Positions 1 to 9,175 of a stretch of 64,000 nt of DNA are shown piece after piece (position 1 is the first letter of the stretch; every line of letters begins with the position of its first letter). The stretch is taken from the NCBI RefSeq assembly GCF_009758205.1, contig NZ_WRXN01000003.1:186001-250000 (forward strand), written 5' to 3'. Below the pieces are notes generated by a model, which ran no database searches, was not told where the DNA came from, and saw only the letters and a program-made list of their open reading frames with translations. Both the position numbers and the translations under genes were made by a program. This DNA is from Chitinophaga tropicalis. GTDB lineage: Bacteria; Bacteroidota; Bacteroidia; Chitinophagales; Chitinophagaceae.

Positions 1-430
1 GAAAGCCATCAAAGGCAATCATCAGGGAAGAGGTGAAGCGATTGTATACGGGTTTATCAGCCGGTATGCTGTTATATGCAGCGCTGTTCTTAATATAGTC
101 TGTGTCTGTTTTTACTTTTGTATTTACGGACAGGTATTCATCAAGAGAAGAATAAGGCGTCAGTAAGTAGACTTTAGCTGGTTCCGATTGTCTCCATTCT
201 TTAAAGACACCGACCTTTTTTACTCCATATTTATTCAATGCGGGAATAAGGGCTGTCTTAAAATAATTTTCCAGTTGTGCCAGATCGGAACCGAAGCGTA
301 TTTCATATTCACGCCATTCGTATATTTCCTTTTGTGCCGGAGACTTATGGCCCGCTATTGCCGGAGTGATCGTTACTGCTGCACCTGCAGCTGCCACAAG
401 CGAAGATTGGAGGAATTTTCTGCGTTTCAT
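1..430 (-). CDS. NIPSNAP family protein, Tat-exported, C-terminus beyond window
   Basis: Reading the minus strand from the ATG at 430 gives an open frame to the window edge (143 codons, no stop). It begins MKRRKFLQSSLVAAAGAAVT, an RR-containing Tat-type signal. The mature part (EIYEWREYEIRFGSDLAQLE, then ALIPALNKYGVKKVGVFKEW) matches NIPSNAP-type dimeric alpha/beta-barrel proteins common in Bacteroidota. Their biochemical role is not established; many sit beside oxidoreductases or sugar genes. The gene lies downstream of, and on the same strand as, the sensor-regulator whose stop is at 567, with a possible promoter of its own between them. The family call is good; the function is unknown. Confidence 0.8.
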   Translation of the reverse strand, partial: MKRRKFLQSSLVAAAGAAVTITPAIAGHKSPAQKEIYEWREYEIRFGSDLAQLENYFKTALIPALNKYGVKKVGVFKEWRQSEPAKVYLLTPYSSLDEYLSVNTKVKTDTDYIKNSAAYNSIPADKPVYNRFTSSLMIAFDGF

Positions 431-522
431 ATTATTTGGGTTTTAATAGGTTAATTGTTCCGTGTACGTGGATAAAGCCGTCTAATGTTGTAGCTAAGTT
501 TAGTATTATCTTTCTCATGGAG

Positions 523-530
523 CAAAAATA
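523..530 (-). promoter_or_regulatory. possible -7 box for the NIPSNAP gene
   Basis: Read on the minus strand this is TATTTTTG, a fit to the Bacteroidota -7 consensus TAnnTTTG, about 93 nt before the ATG at 430. No convincing TTTG -33 element lies 17-23 nt upstream, so the call rests on one box only. Confidence 0.3.
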
Positions 531-566
531 ATTTAAAGGTGCAAGATCGATCACGCTTACCGTAAT

Positions 567-3455
567 TTATATCTGATTTAGAAAGCTACTTAATGACTCA
601 CTGGTTTGCAGGCCTATTTTCTTTCTTATCCTGTATCGGCTGACTTCTACGCCACGTACGGAGATATTCAGTATCTGGGCCATCTCTTTATTAGAGAGAT
701 TGAGTTTTATATAGGAGCAGACTTTCAGATCTGAATTTGTAAGCTGCGGATATTTCTTCCTGAGCTTATTCAGGAATCCGTCGTTCAATTCATCGAACCG
801 GGCGGCGAACTGGTCCCAGTTTGCATTCAGTTTTTCTGTGTCCTTAATAAGGTCGGTAATGCTCTTAATATCATCATTGTCAGCCTCTGTTTTGAGACGG
901 TCAACTTTTTCCTTTATTTTAATAATAGTATCTTCTTTTTCCATCAGATGCATGCTGGTATTTGCGAGCTCCTTTTTCTTGAGCAGCACTTCCTGGGCCA
1001 GCTTTTCATTCTGCATCCTGATAATTTCTTTTTCGTTCTTCTCTTTTTCCAGGTGGTGGATATATGCTTGTCTTTTCAGTTCTTCCTCATGTTTTTGCTG
1101 CAGTGAGGCAAGTTTTTTGCGGTGTTGCCTGTACAGGAAATAACTCAGTCCTGCAAAGATGCAGATGTATCCGGCAATTGCCCAGAAGCTTTTGTACCAG
1201 GGGGCGGCTATGGTAAAGCTGTAGGAAACAACGGCTGATTCATTCTGCTGATTATCTCTGGCTTTTACTTTGAACGTATATTTTCCGTCCGGCAGATTGG
1301 AGAAATCTTTTTCAGACCTGGTATCCCAGCCGGACCATTCATCCCTATAACCTTCCAGCTGGTAGCTGTATTCAATATTCTGCTGGAATTCGTACGCCGG
1401 CGAACTATATTCGATGTGGAGAGAGTTGTATCCACCAGGGAGATATGTCATTGCCGGACCTGTTCCGGGGATAGTTTGCAGGAAGCTTCCGGCCATAACA
1501 CTGTCTTTCTTACCTATTGCTTTCACCTGGCCCAGTAATACAGTGACAGCGGGTCTTCCTGAGGTATATTTTTTATAGTCAAGACGGATCACTCCCCTGA
1601 CGGAGCCGATAAAGATATTTTCCTTGTTGTATGGGTAAATATTATCGAAGCCAGGTAGTAATTCTTTATCCAGTTCCGGAAAATAGGTGACTGCGTAATT
1701 GTTAGTGGAACCGGCAGATGTGAAATGAACTACTCCCATGCCTTTTTCAGTGCAGAACCAGATGTCGCTGTCTTTATCTTCTGTGAGGTATCTCACTTTT
1801 AAGCCTTTAAAAACAGCGGAGAGAAACCCGGAAGGTATGAACCTGTTCGTGTTGTGGTCAAATTCATACAGGCCCTGTGTGGTGGCAAATATGACCTGGT
1901 TTCTTATTTTAAAGACAAAATTATTTATGGTTGATGGCAACCCGTGGTGGATGGTGTAAAGGTGGCAGTTGTAAGTTTTCTTGTCTTGTGCGAGGTTGAA
2001 CCTGTAAATGCCGCGATAAGGGTGGGAAGCCCAGATATCTCCATTGTTGTCTGTTGTCAGGAACCGGTAGGAGTCTGTAGTACCTTGGATCTTTCCAAGG
2101 TCTGTAAACGTATTGTTTTCGTAATGCAGCCGTTTTAGTCCGAAATAGGTGCCCACAATAATATCTTCGGCCGGGAGCACTGTGGAGGTGGGCAGGAACA
2201 CCCAGCTTCCTGCGCCTGTTGAAATTGGCCTGGTTACATTACCCTGTACTACATAAGCGCCATTATCATTGCCGAGAAGCAGCTGCCCGTTTACTACGGC
2301 CAGGTTCCATGCTTCGAAGTGGCCGGTATTTTTTACCAGCGAAAAGTTATCTCCTGTGAAATTGTTGGGATCAGTTAACGGAGAGTAGTACAACCCGTTG
2401 GAGGTAGCTACATAAATATTGTTATCATGTATGCGGACGGAATAACCGGATACATTATTTGATTTAGCGATGTTCAGGTACCTGATGGGTGAATTCCTGG
2501 TAATATAACTGATACCGCTGTTAAGGCCTGTCCACAGGTTATGATTGGCATCCAGGTAAACACTTATAACATTGTTATTCTGCAGTCCTGTTTCACCTGA
2601 ATAGCTGGTCCTGGTATTGTTATTAATATTAATTACCTGGCAGCCAGCAGAAGAAGTGGCGATTACGAATTCTGCATTGCTGATCTTAGCAGCGCTATTG
2701 ATATAGTAATTACCCAGGCCGTTGCCGCTTTGATGCGGTGTGATGGAACCATTATTCAGAAGATAGATGCCTTTTGTCCTGGTAATTATATATATACTGT
2801 CTTTCCCCATGGAAAGCATACCGGCAATCAGTATACCTGCGAGTTTGTTACCCTCTTTTACCGGGGTCCACTGGCCTCCGTTGAGTTCCATCAGTCCGCC
2901 GATATTGTCGGCGGCATAAATTTTACCGGCGCCTCTGCCAAGAAAAGTCCATTTTGACCTGGCCTCATGTACCTGTATGGATTTTTCATTGTACTCAAAT
3001 ATCCGGTCGTCCGTCTGAAAATAGACGTTATTATCAACCAGGGCGATATTCCAGATGTCTGCAAATTTATGATACTGCTGAGGGACCTTGTCTTTAAGAG
3101 ATGTGTAAGTGAGCGTACCATCCTGAGATGGTGAAAAAAAGCCTATTTCATCCTGACCACCAACGTAAATTCTGCCAGCGGGACTGATGGCCAGCGACCG
3201 TATAATGGTGTTGTTGGGTAATGGGAACAGTTGCCAGTGACTGCCGTCAAAGGTCAGCAAGCCATCATTGTTGGCAAAGTACATCCTCTTTTGGGTATCC
3301 TGACTTATTCCCCATGTCTGGCTGCCACCCCTGTAGTCTGATTTGGTGTAATTAATTACAGCAGGGATACCCAATCCATCCTGCGCATATATTGGGAGGT
3401 CAGTTATTCCTAACAGGGCACAGAATGTCAGAATAATACGCAGAATCCTAGTCAT
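567..3455 (-). CDS. membrane sensor-regulator: beta-propeller, Y_Y_Y domain, LuxR-type HTH
   Basis: A 962-aa protein with an N-terminal signal peptide (about 1-24). A long series of propeller-like repeats runs from about 30 to 640 (units such as 'DIWFCTEKGMGVVHF'), followed by a Y_Y_Y (triple-tyrosine) domain at about 690-750. One transmembrane helix lies near 758-776, a Lys/Glu-rich coiled coil at about 782-850, and a LuxR/GerE-type helix-turn-helix at about 902-962 (LTNSDLKVCSYI, then LSNKEMAQILNIS). It resembles hybrid two-component PUL sensors in its periplasmic half but has no histidine kinase or receiver domain, so the periplasmic signal probably reaches the DNA-binding domain through the membrane and coiled coil. 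It is divergent from the susC-like gene at 3637 and is its likely regulator (inferred from position). No ligand can be read from sequence. Confidence 0.85.
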   Translation of the reverse strand: MTRILRIILTFCALLGITDLPIYAQDGLGIPAVINYTKSDYRGGSQTWGISQDTQKRMYFANNDGLLTFDGSHWQLFPLPNNTIIRSLAISPAGRIYVGGQDEIGFFSPSQDGTLTYTSLKDKVPQQYHKFADIWNIALVDNNVYFQTDDRIFEYNEKSIQVHEARSKWTFLGRGAGKIYAADNIGGLMELNGGQWTPVKEGNKLAGILIAGMLSMGKDSIYIITRTKGIYLLNNGSITPHQSGNGLGNYYINSAAKISNAEFVIATSSAGCQVININNNTRTSYSGETGLQNNNVISVYLDANHNLWTGLNSGISYITRNSPIRYLNIAKSNNVSGYSVRIHDNNIYVATSNGLYYSPLTDPNNFTGDNFSLVKNTGHFEAWNLAVVNGQLLLGNDNGAYVVQGNVTRPISTGAGSWVFLPTSTVLPAEDIIVGTYFGLKRLHYENNTFTDLGKIQGTTDSYRFLTTDNNGDIWASHPYRGIYRFNLAQDKKTYNCHLYTIHHGLPSTINNFVFKIRNQVIFATTQGLYEFDHNTNRFIPSGFLSAVFKGLKVRYLTEDKDSDIWFCTEKGMGVVHFTSAGSTNNYAVTYFPELDKELLPGFDNIYPYNKENIFIGSVRGVIRLDYKKYTSGRPAVTVLLGQVKAIGKKDSVMAGSFLQTIPGTGPAMTYLPGGYNSLHIEYSSPAYEFQQNIEYSYQLEGYRDEWSGWDTRSEKDFSNLPDGKYTFKVKARDNQQNESAVVSYSFTIAAPWYKSFWAIAGYICIFAGLSYFLYRQHRKKLASLQQKHEEELKRQAYIHHLEKEKNEKEIIRMQNEKLAQEVLLKKKELANTSMHLMEKEDTIIKIKEKVDRLKTEADNDDIKSITDLIKDTEKLNANWDQFAARFDELNDGFLNKLRKKYPQLTNSDLKVCSYIKLNLSNKEMAQILNISVRGVEVSRYRIRKKIGLQTSESLSSFLNQI

Positions 3456-3474
3456 AATGTGGGTACTACATGTG

Positions 3475-3550
3475 TTGTAGTAGTATTGTAGTAGTCATGA
3501 ATGATATAAAAATAGAGAATTGCTCAATATGATGAGGTATTGTAGGGGTA
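3475..3550 (+). promoter_or_regulatory. repeated TTGTAGnnGTA elements, candidate operator
   Basis: TTGTAGTAGTA at 3475-3485 is followed directly by TTGTAGTAGT at 3486-3495. A third similar copy, TTGTAGGGGTA, lies at 3540-3550, about 30 nt before the putative -7 box. CTACA at 3466-3470 also forms a small inverted repeat with TGTAG at 3476-3480. Direct repeats upstream of a regulated promoter, between a regulator and its divergent target, suggest a binding site for the LuxR-type protein. This is inference from position and repetition. Confidence 0.4.
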
Positions 3551-3579
3551 TTTTCTTAATATTTTCTTTTCGACGAACC

Positions 3580-3587
3580 TACATTTG
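3580..3587 (+). promoter_or_regulatory. -7 promoter box of the SusC operon
   Basis: TACATTTG fits TAnnTTTG exactly and lies 49 nt upstream of the ATG at 3637. The expected TTTG at -33 is only poorly matched by the T-rich stretch near 3551-3570, as is common for activator-dependent promoters. Confidence 0.55.
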
Positions 3588-3636
3588 TTTTCCACGATCC
3601 CCTATCGGGTATGAGACCAAAAACTAAATTTTACGT

Positions 3637-6600
3637 ATGAAAAAAAAATTCCTGAGAATTTTTATACTATTTGTCCTCTCCGTTATTACTCATCTAAAAA
3701 TCCACGCACAAAGCAGAATTGTCAAAGGTACTGTTACCGATGATAAAAATGCGCCTGTAATCGGAGCAACAATTGGTGTAAAAGGTACCTCTATTGGTAC
3801 GATAACCGGCGAGGCCGGTACTTTCAGCTTGTCTGCTCCGGCCGGTGCAGATTCTATTGCAGTGTCTGCTGTAGGCTTTGAAAGCCAGGTGATTGCGATA
3901 ACGCCTGGGAATATGAGCATTCATCTCACCACCTCCAGGACCAAACTGGATGAAGTAGTGGTAGTAGGTTACGGTACGCAGAAGAAAGGAGACCTTACTG
4001 CTCCCATTTCGACTGTAAACACAGAATCCATGCTAAAGCGAACTACTGCCAACCCTATGGAGGCCATACAGGGTAGTGTGCCTGGTGTGCAGGTAGTTAC
4101 CAACGGTGCTCCCGGCAGTTCGCCCAATGTGCGGATCAGGGGAGTAGGGTCATTTAATAATGAGAACCCGTTATACGTGGTGGACGGAATGTTTGTCAGC
4201 GACATCAGCTTCCTGAACCCGAATGACATTGCGGAAATGTCTATTCTTAAAGATGCATCTGCCGCCGCCATTTATGGGGTGCGGGCTGCCAATGGGGTAG
4301 TACTGATCACTACAAAGAAGGGTAAGCTCAATATGAAGCCGCGTATCACCTATAATGCCTATGTTGGTATACAGAAGCCGGTTAACGTGCTGAAAATGGC
4401 TAACGGGGAGCAGTATACGGCGTTTTCCCTGGGAAGGAAGTCTACCGCCGACAGCGGCACGGTTCTGTTGTCAGTGCAGAAATTTGGCGGCAGCGGACTT
4501 AATCCTTCCACCAGTACAGACTGGTATGATGTTATTCTGAGGAAAAGTGCGCTTATAACCAACCATGGTATAGATATACAGGGTGGTGGTGAAAAGGTGA
4601 CCTATTCCGTAGGTCTTAATTACACCTACCAGAATGGTATTCTCAATGCTGTGAATGATTTTAAAAGGTACAATGGGCGTGTGCAACTGGAGGCCAAGCC
4701 AACTGAATGGCTGAAGGTTGGTTTTTCCGCTGTATTCAATAATACCATTACGAATAGTCCCAATAATTCAGCATTCCTGGATGCCTATACTGCCAGTCCG
4801 CTGTTCCCGGTGTACGACAGTACCAACGTGAATGCGTTTCCCGTGAAATTCACGGCAGCTTCTGTAATAGGAAGATCGGACGATAAGAACCCGATGGCCA
4901 CTGCTTATTATAATTATAACAATTCCAAGGGATTCCAGATCCTGCCAACGTTGTTTGTTGAAGCAAGTTTCTGGCGGAATAAAATCACCTTTAAGTCCCA
5001 GTTGAGCCAGGTGTATGGTTCTCTCCTGGGTACGCAGTACCGTCCGCAGATGAACCTGGGGCCCGGGCCTGGTTCCACGGTGTCGCATCTGACTTCCACA
5101 CAGGAGCGTACTACCAATTACATTCTCGATAACCTCCTTACATACAGGGACAGCAGGGGCGCCAGTCACTGGAGCCTGTTGCTCGGACAATCCACCAGGG
5201 AGGAAAGATGGCGCCAGACCTGGGCCGGCGCTGACAACGTACCAAATGTTAAAGAAGCATGGTATGCCAGCCAGGGTACTCCAAATGCAGCATATTATGG
5301 TGAAAATGGTACCCGCAATGCAGGGATCTCCTTCTTTACCCGTGGTACTTATGATTATGATAATAAATACCTGCTGACCGCCACTTTCCGTGCAGATGGC
5401 AGCTCGAAGTACCAGACGAAATGGGGGTATTTTCCTTCTGTAGGCCTGGGATGGGTGATCAGTAAGGAAGCGTTTATGAGAGATCAGAAGATCTTTGATT
5501 TCCTGAAGCTCAGGGGAAGCTGGGGACAACTGGGTAACGACGGTGTAAATGCAAATGCAGGATATGCCGTAGTGAAGACCGGCAACAGCACCTCTGCCGT
5601 TTTTGGAAGTACTGCAGGCGCCAGCGGGCAATATATTCCCGGTTATACAGTGAACAGATTTTACACGAATATTTCCTGGGAGGTTGTTACAGAGTGGGAT
5701 GGAGGTATTGATTTTGAAATGGTGAGAGGAAAATTAAGTGGCTCTGTGGACTATTATAACAGGAAAACTACCAAAGCAGCTTTCTACAGGCCATTCCCAT
5801 TTACTTATACCACTATTTACGGCAACTGGGCTGATATGGTAAACAGTGGCTGGGATGTGTCTCTTAGCTGGAACGATAAAATTGGTGAGCTGGGATACCA
5901 GATCGGCGCGAATATGTCTACCCTGAAAAATAAGGTGACCAGCCTGGGTTCGCTGCCAAGTTCTACCAGTGGGTTTCCTGAGTGGACGGCTGAATTCCCT
6001 AACCGCACGGTGGTAGGGCAGCCGATCAACTACTTCTACGGCTATGAATTTACAGGTGTATATCAGACCCAGCAGGAAGTTGATAAGGACCCGATTGCAG
6101 CCAACTATAACCAGTCGTCTTCATCACCCATTTTACCGGGCTTCCCGAAATATAAGGACCAAAACGGCGATGGCGTCCTGGACGACAAAGACCGTATCAA
6201 CATGGGCAGCTATCTGCCAAAAATCACTTATGGGTTCAACATCGGGCTGACCTACAAAAAATTTGACTTCAGCGCTGCATTTCAGGGTGTATCAGGTAAT
6301 AAGATCTTAAACCTTAACAGGGGACGTCTTTACAAAGCGTCTACCTCTCTGAACCTGGATGAGAAATTTGCCAGCAATCTCTGGACTGGTCCGGGATCAA
6401 CGAACAAATATCCATCAGCTTATGCTATAGGTCAGGGTTGGTTCAAGGTGAGCAATTCATTCTTTGTGGAAAGCGGCGCCTATCTGCGTGTACAGAACAT
6501 CCAGCTTGGATATAATTTCAATGTGGGCAAAGTAGCGCCTGTTGCGATGCGTGTGTTTGCCACTGCTGACAGACCGTTCATTTTCACAAAGTATAATGGC

Positions 6601-6714
6601 TTCACTCCTGAAGTTGGTACCAATACTTCTGCAGGTTACTCCGTATCCGGCTACGACTCAAACGTATACCCGGTATCATCCTCTTACAGTTTAGGTGTCA
6701 GGGCTACTTTCTAG
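3637..6714 (+). CDS. SusC/RagA-family TonB-dependent outer-membrane transporter
   Basis: A 1025-aa protein of usual SusC length. It has a signal peptide (about 1-25, ending IHAQ) and a carboxypeptidase-regulatory-like beta-sandwich at about 28-105 (KGTVTDDKNAPVIGATIGVK). The TonB-box-like segment LDEVVVVGYGTQKKGDLT follows, then the plug domain (IRGVGSFNNENPLYVVDG, ILKDASAAAIYGVRAANGV) and a long C-terminal beta-barrel ending in ATF. It imports oligosaccharides across the outer membrane with the SusD-like lipoprotein encoded next. It opens an operon of SusC-SusD-GH16-GMC. The substrate is not visible in SusC itself, but the GH16 partner suggests a beta-glucan. Confidence 0.95.
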   Translation: MKKKFLRIFILFVLSVITHLKIHAQSRIVKGTVTDDKNAPVIGATIGVKGTSIGTITGEAGTFSLSAPAGADSIAVSAVGFESQVIAITPGNMSIHLTTSRTKLDEVVVVGYGTQKKGDLTAPISTVNTESMLKRTTANPMEAIQGSVPGVQVVTNGAPGSSPNVRIRGVGSFNNENPLYVVDGMFVSDISFLNPNDIAEMSILKDASAAAIYGVRAANGVVLITTKKGKLNMKPRITYNAYVGIQKPVNVLKMANGEQYTAFSLGRKSTADSGTVLLSVQKFGGSGLNPSTSTDWYDVILRKSALITNHGIDIQGGGEKVTYSVGLNYTYQNGILNAVNDFKRYNGRVQLEAKPTEWLKVGFSAVFNNTITNSPNNSAFLDAYTASPLFPVYDSTNVNAFPVKFTAASVIGRSDDKNPMATAYYNYNNSKGFQILPTLFVEASFWRNKITFKSQLSQVYGSLLGTQYRPQMNLGPGPGSTVSHLTSTQERTTNYILDNLLTYRDSRGASHWSLLLGQSTREERWRQTWAGADNVPNVKEAWYASQGTPNAAYYGENGTRNAGISFFTRGTYDYDNKYLLTATFRADGSSKYQTKWGYFPSVGLGWVISKEAFMRDQKIFDFLKLRGSWGQLGNDGVNANAGYAVVKTGNSTSAVFGSTAGASGQYIPGYTVNRFYTNISWEVVTEWDGGIDFEMVRGKLSGSVDYYNRKTTKAAFYRPFPFTYTTIYGNWADMVNSGWDVSLSWNDKIGELGYQIGANMSTLKNKVTSLGSLPSSTSGFPEWTAEFPNRTVVGQPINYFYGYEFTGVYQTQQEVDKDPIAANYNQSSSSPILPGFPKYKDQNGDGVLDDKDRINMGSYLPKITYGFNIGLTYKKFDFSAAFQGVSGNKILNLNRGRLYKASTSLNLDEKFASNLWTGPGSTNKYPSAYAIGQGWFKVSNSFFVESGAYLRVQNIQLGYNFNVGKVAPVAMRVFATADRPFIFTKYNGFTPEVGTNTSAGYSVSGYDSNVYPVSSSYSLGVRATF

Positions 6715-6772
6715 GAATATCCCGGAAGTCTGAATGCCTTAATATTTATTGAAGAAAAATAAAAATGAATTC

Positions 6773-8308
6773 ATGAGAAACAATATATTACTCCTGGCCC
6801 TGATTATCCTGATGTTCAGCGGTTGCTCCAAGTTCCTGGACCGCCCGCTGGAGAACCAGGCCCAGGCTACCAATATAGATTATAAAGACCTGTCGCTTAT
6901 GTATCAGCCAGTGTCTGGCGTGTACAGAACTGCGGCCAGCGGTACTTTTGCGAAGTGGATCAGCGTGGCTATCAGATCGGAGCGTAGTGATGATATAGAA
7001 CCGGGTAATGATGATGCCGGACAGGTTGCCATTCATAATTATCAGAGTGATGTGACGGTGAAAAGCTACTGGGGCATCAATGATATGTGGATCAGCATGT
7101 ACAGTGTTGTGCTGGGGGCAAACAGTGCCCTGGATGAGCTGGAGAAGTTCGGGAAGAATATATCTGCCAGTGATGCTGCCAATCTCAAACTCCTCGCCCA
7201 GTACCAGGCTGAGGTACGCTATTTCCGCGCGCTTGCGCACTTCTGGCTTTGCAGGACCTTTGGCGCTGTTCCCATCCTGGGAATAGAGAGCAATGATCCC
7301 ACCACCCTGGGAGATGCTTCCAAGAGCAGTATTGAAGACGTAAAGAAGCATATCATAGAAGAAATGGATTTCTGTATTGCTAACCTGGAAGATGCCAGCC
7401 CTGCCGCTGCCAAACGCGTAGGAAGCGTTACAAAATACACTGCGTTGATGCTGAAAGCCAAAGCAGCTATGGACCTGGCGGGTAATGATAATGGAAGCGC
7501 TTACTGGGATGTAGTGCTGGAGAGTACAAACCAGATCATCAACAGCGGTAAGTTCTCCCTGTTTGCTGATTACTACCAGTTGTTTAAGAAACCCGGGAAA
7601 ATGTGCAATGAATCGCTGCTGGAACTGCAGTATTCCGACTTCGGTAAATCAACCGGTGATATAGTTATTTCCGGCGGACCAGGTGAAGAATGGGGGAATT
7701 TCTTCTTTTTCCAGGGACCTGAAAATACTTACAGCAGCGTAATTACGGGACCAGGATGGATGGTGCCAACACAAAAGGCGGTGGATTTTCTTAAATCCCG
7801 CAACGACAGCATCCGTTTAAAAACCACTATCCAGTATTGTGGTGTGAACGGCGATCCTGCTACATATGCCGTTACTCCGGATGGAGATACCGTTTCCGGT
7901 AATGCGTCCAGGAAGAAATATTTCAATGGCAAGTCGTATTTCCCACGCTCTCAGATGACCCCTGACAGGGTAGATTACTATGGCGCGAATAACAATATCA
8001 GGGTTATGCGTTATGCAGAGGTGTTGTTAATGAATGCGGAAGCGAAGATACGCAAAGGTCAGAACGGAGATGCGCAGGTAAATGAAGTGAGACAACGTGT
8101 GAAGCTGGCGCCATTGTCGCAGGTAACTTTACAGCAATTGCTGGAAGAGCGCCATGCAGAGCTGATCTGCGAGTGGTGGGGAGAGCGGTTCAACGACCTG
8201 TTGAGAACTGATCAGGCAGCTGCTGTATTACCAGGATTCGTAAAGGGCCCAAGTGACTATATTCCCATTCCGCAGGCCCAGGAAGATGTAAACCCAAAGC
8301 TTAAATAA
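6773..8308 (+). CDS. SusD/RagB-family glycan-binding lipoprotein
   Basis: A 511-aa protein from the ATG at 6773. An in-frame TTG at 6749 would add eight residues before the signal, but the ATG gives a clean lipoprotein signal, MRNNILLLALIILMFSGC, with the lipidated Cys at 18. The body has SusD features: helical TPR-like N-terminal half (MYSVVLGANSALDELEKF; QYQAEVRYFRALAHFWLCRT) and the RagB/SusD C-terminal region (RYAEVLLMNAEAKIRKGQ; LLEERHAELICEWWGERFND). It caps the SusC barrel on the cell surface and binds glycan. It starts 58 nt after susC and lies 7 nt before the GH16 gene, so co-transcription is very likely. Confidence 0.93.
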   Translation: MRNNILLLALIILMFSGCSKFLDRPLENQAQATNIDYKDLSLMYQPVSGVYRTAASGTFAKWISVAIRSERSDDIEPGNDDAGQVAIHNYQSDVTVKSYWGINDMWISMYSVVLGANSALDELEKFGKNISASDAANLKLLAQYQAEVRYFRALAHFWLCRTFGAVPILGIESNDPTTLGDASKSSIEDVKKHIIEEMDFCIANLEDASPAAAKRVGSVTKYTALMLKAKAAMDLAGNDNGSAYWDVVLESTNQIINSGKFSLFADYYQLFKKPGKMCNESLLELQYSDFGKSTGDIVISGGPGEEWGNFFFFQGPENTYSSVITGPGWMVPTQKAVDFLKSRNDSIRLKTTIQYCGVNGDPATYAVTPDGDTVSGNASRKKYFNGKSYFPRSQMTPDRVDYYGANNNIRVMRYAEVLLMNAEAKIRKGQNGDAQVNEVRQRVKLAPLSQVTLQQLLEERHAELICEWWGERFNDLLRTDQAAAVLPGFVKGPSDYIPIPQAQEDVNPKLK

Positions 8309-8315
8309 ATTTATA

Positions 8316-9137
8316 ATGAAGATCAGTGTTTTGTTTAAAATTACCACATGCATCCTGACCGGGTGCATGTGGTGTGGAGTAGTGCAGGCGCAGGCATCTA
8401 AAAGCAAGAAGAAATGGATACTGGCCTGGAAAGATGAGTTTAATTACAATGGCCTTCCTGACAGCAGCAGGTGGAGTTACCAGACCGGCCGGTCCGGCTG
8501 GGGTAACAATGAACTCCAGCACTACACCAATGCGGATACCGGTAATGCCAATGTGAAAGATGGTATCCTGTACATCACTGCCCGGAATACGGGAGAAGGT
8601 GAGAATAAATATACTTCTGCCAGGCTGGTTACACAGTATAAGGGTGATTGGAAATATGGCAAACTGGAGGTGAGAGCCAGGCTGCCGAAGGGGCGCGGAC
8701 TGTGGCCCGCCATATGGATGCTGCCAACGGAAAATAAATACGGAGGATGGCCGGCCAGTGGAGAAATAGATGTAATGGAGCATGTGGGATATATGAAGGA
8801 TAGTATTTTCGGTAGCCTGCACAGCAAATCCTATAACCACGTTATTGGAACGCAAAAGACAAAGGGGGTATTCATCAGCAATCCATATGATCAGTTTCAT
8901 ATCTATACAGTAGAATGGACGCCGGATGCTATTACTTTTCTATTGGATAATAAGGTTTACTACCACGTGGCGAACGAGCATAAAACTTATGCTGAATGGC
9001 CATTTGATAAGAAATTCTTCCTGTTGCTGAATATAGCTGTAGGCGGTAACTGGGGTGGCAAGGAAGGAATTGATGAAAGTGTTTTTCCTTCTGCCATGGA
9101 GGTGGATTATGTGAGAATGTACAAGCTGGCCAGGTAA
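8316..9137 (+). CDS. secreted GH16 endo-beta-glucanase (laminarinase-like)
   Basis: A 273-aa protein with an N-terminal signal (about 1-26, ending VVQAQ) and a single GH16 jelly-roll domain. The catalytic motif EIDVMEHVG is present, with E150 (nucleophile), D152 and E155 (acid/base) in the E-x-D-x-x-E arrangement of laminarinase-type GH16 enzymes. Other family landmarks are LVWxDEF-like WILAWKDEFNY at the start, YGKLEVRARLPKGRGLWPA, and the C-terminal AVGGNWGG. It probably cuts beta-1,3 or mixed-linkage beta-glucan for import by the SusC/D pair just upstream. Other GH16 activities (porphyranase, agarase) are less likely from the motif but not excluded. Confidence 0.92.
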   Translation: MKISVLFKITTCILTGCMWCGVVQAQASKSKKKWILAWKDEFNYNGLPDSSRWSYQTGRSGWGNNELQHYTNADTGNANVKDGILYITARNTGEGENKYTSARLVTQYKGDWKYGKLEVRARLPKGRGLWPAIWMLPTENKYGGWPASGEIDVMEHVGYMKDSIFGSLHSKSYNHVIGTQKTKGVFISNPYDQFHIYTVEWTPDAITFLLDNKVYYHVANEHKTYAEWPFDKKFFLLLNIAVGGNWGGKEGIDESVFPSAMEVDYVRMYKLAR

Positions 9138-9175
9138 TGAGGCTTAATATCTCAAATTAAAAACAGTTATTACGT

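Noticed and set aside
4914..5117. 67-aa minus-strand frame in susC
   Set aside because: Shadow of the coding strand.
4768..5631. 287-aa minus-strand open frame
   Set aside because: It lies fully inside the susC-like gene, lacks any family motif and is a shadow frame of the barrel region.
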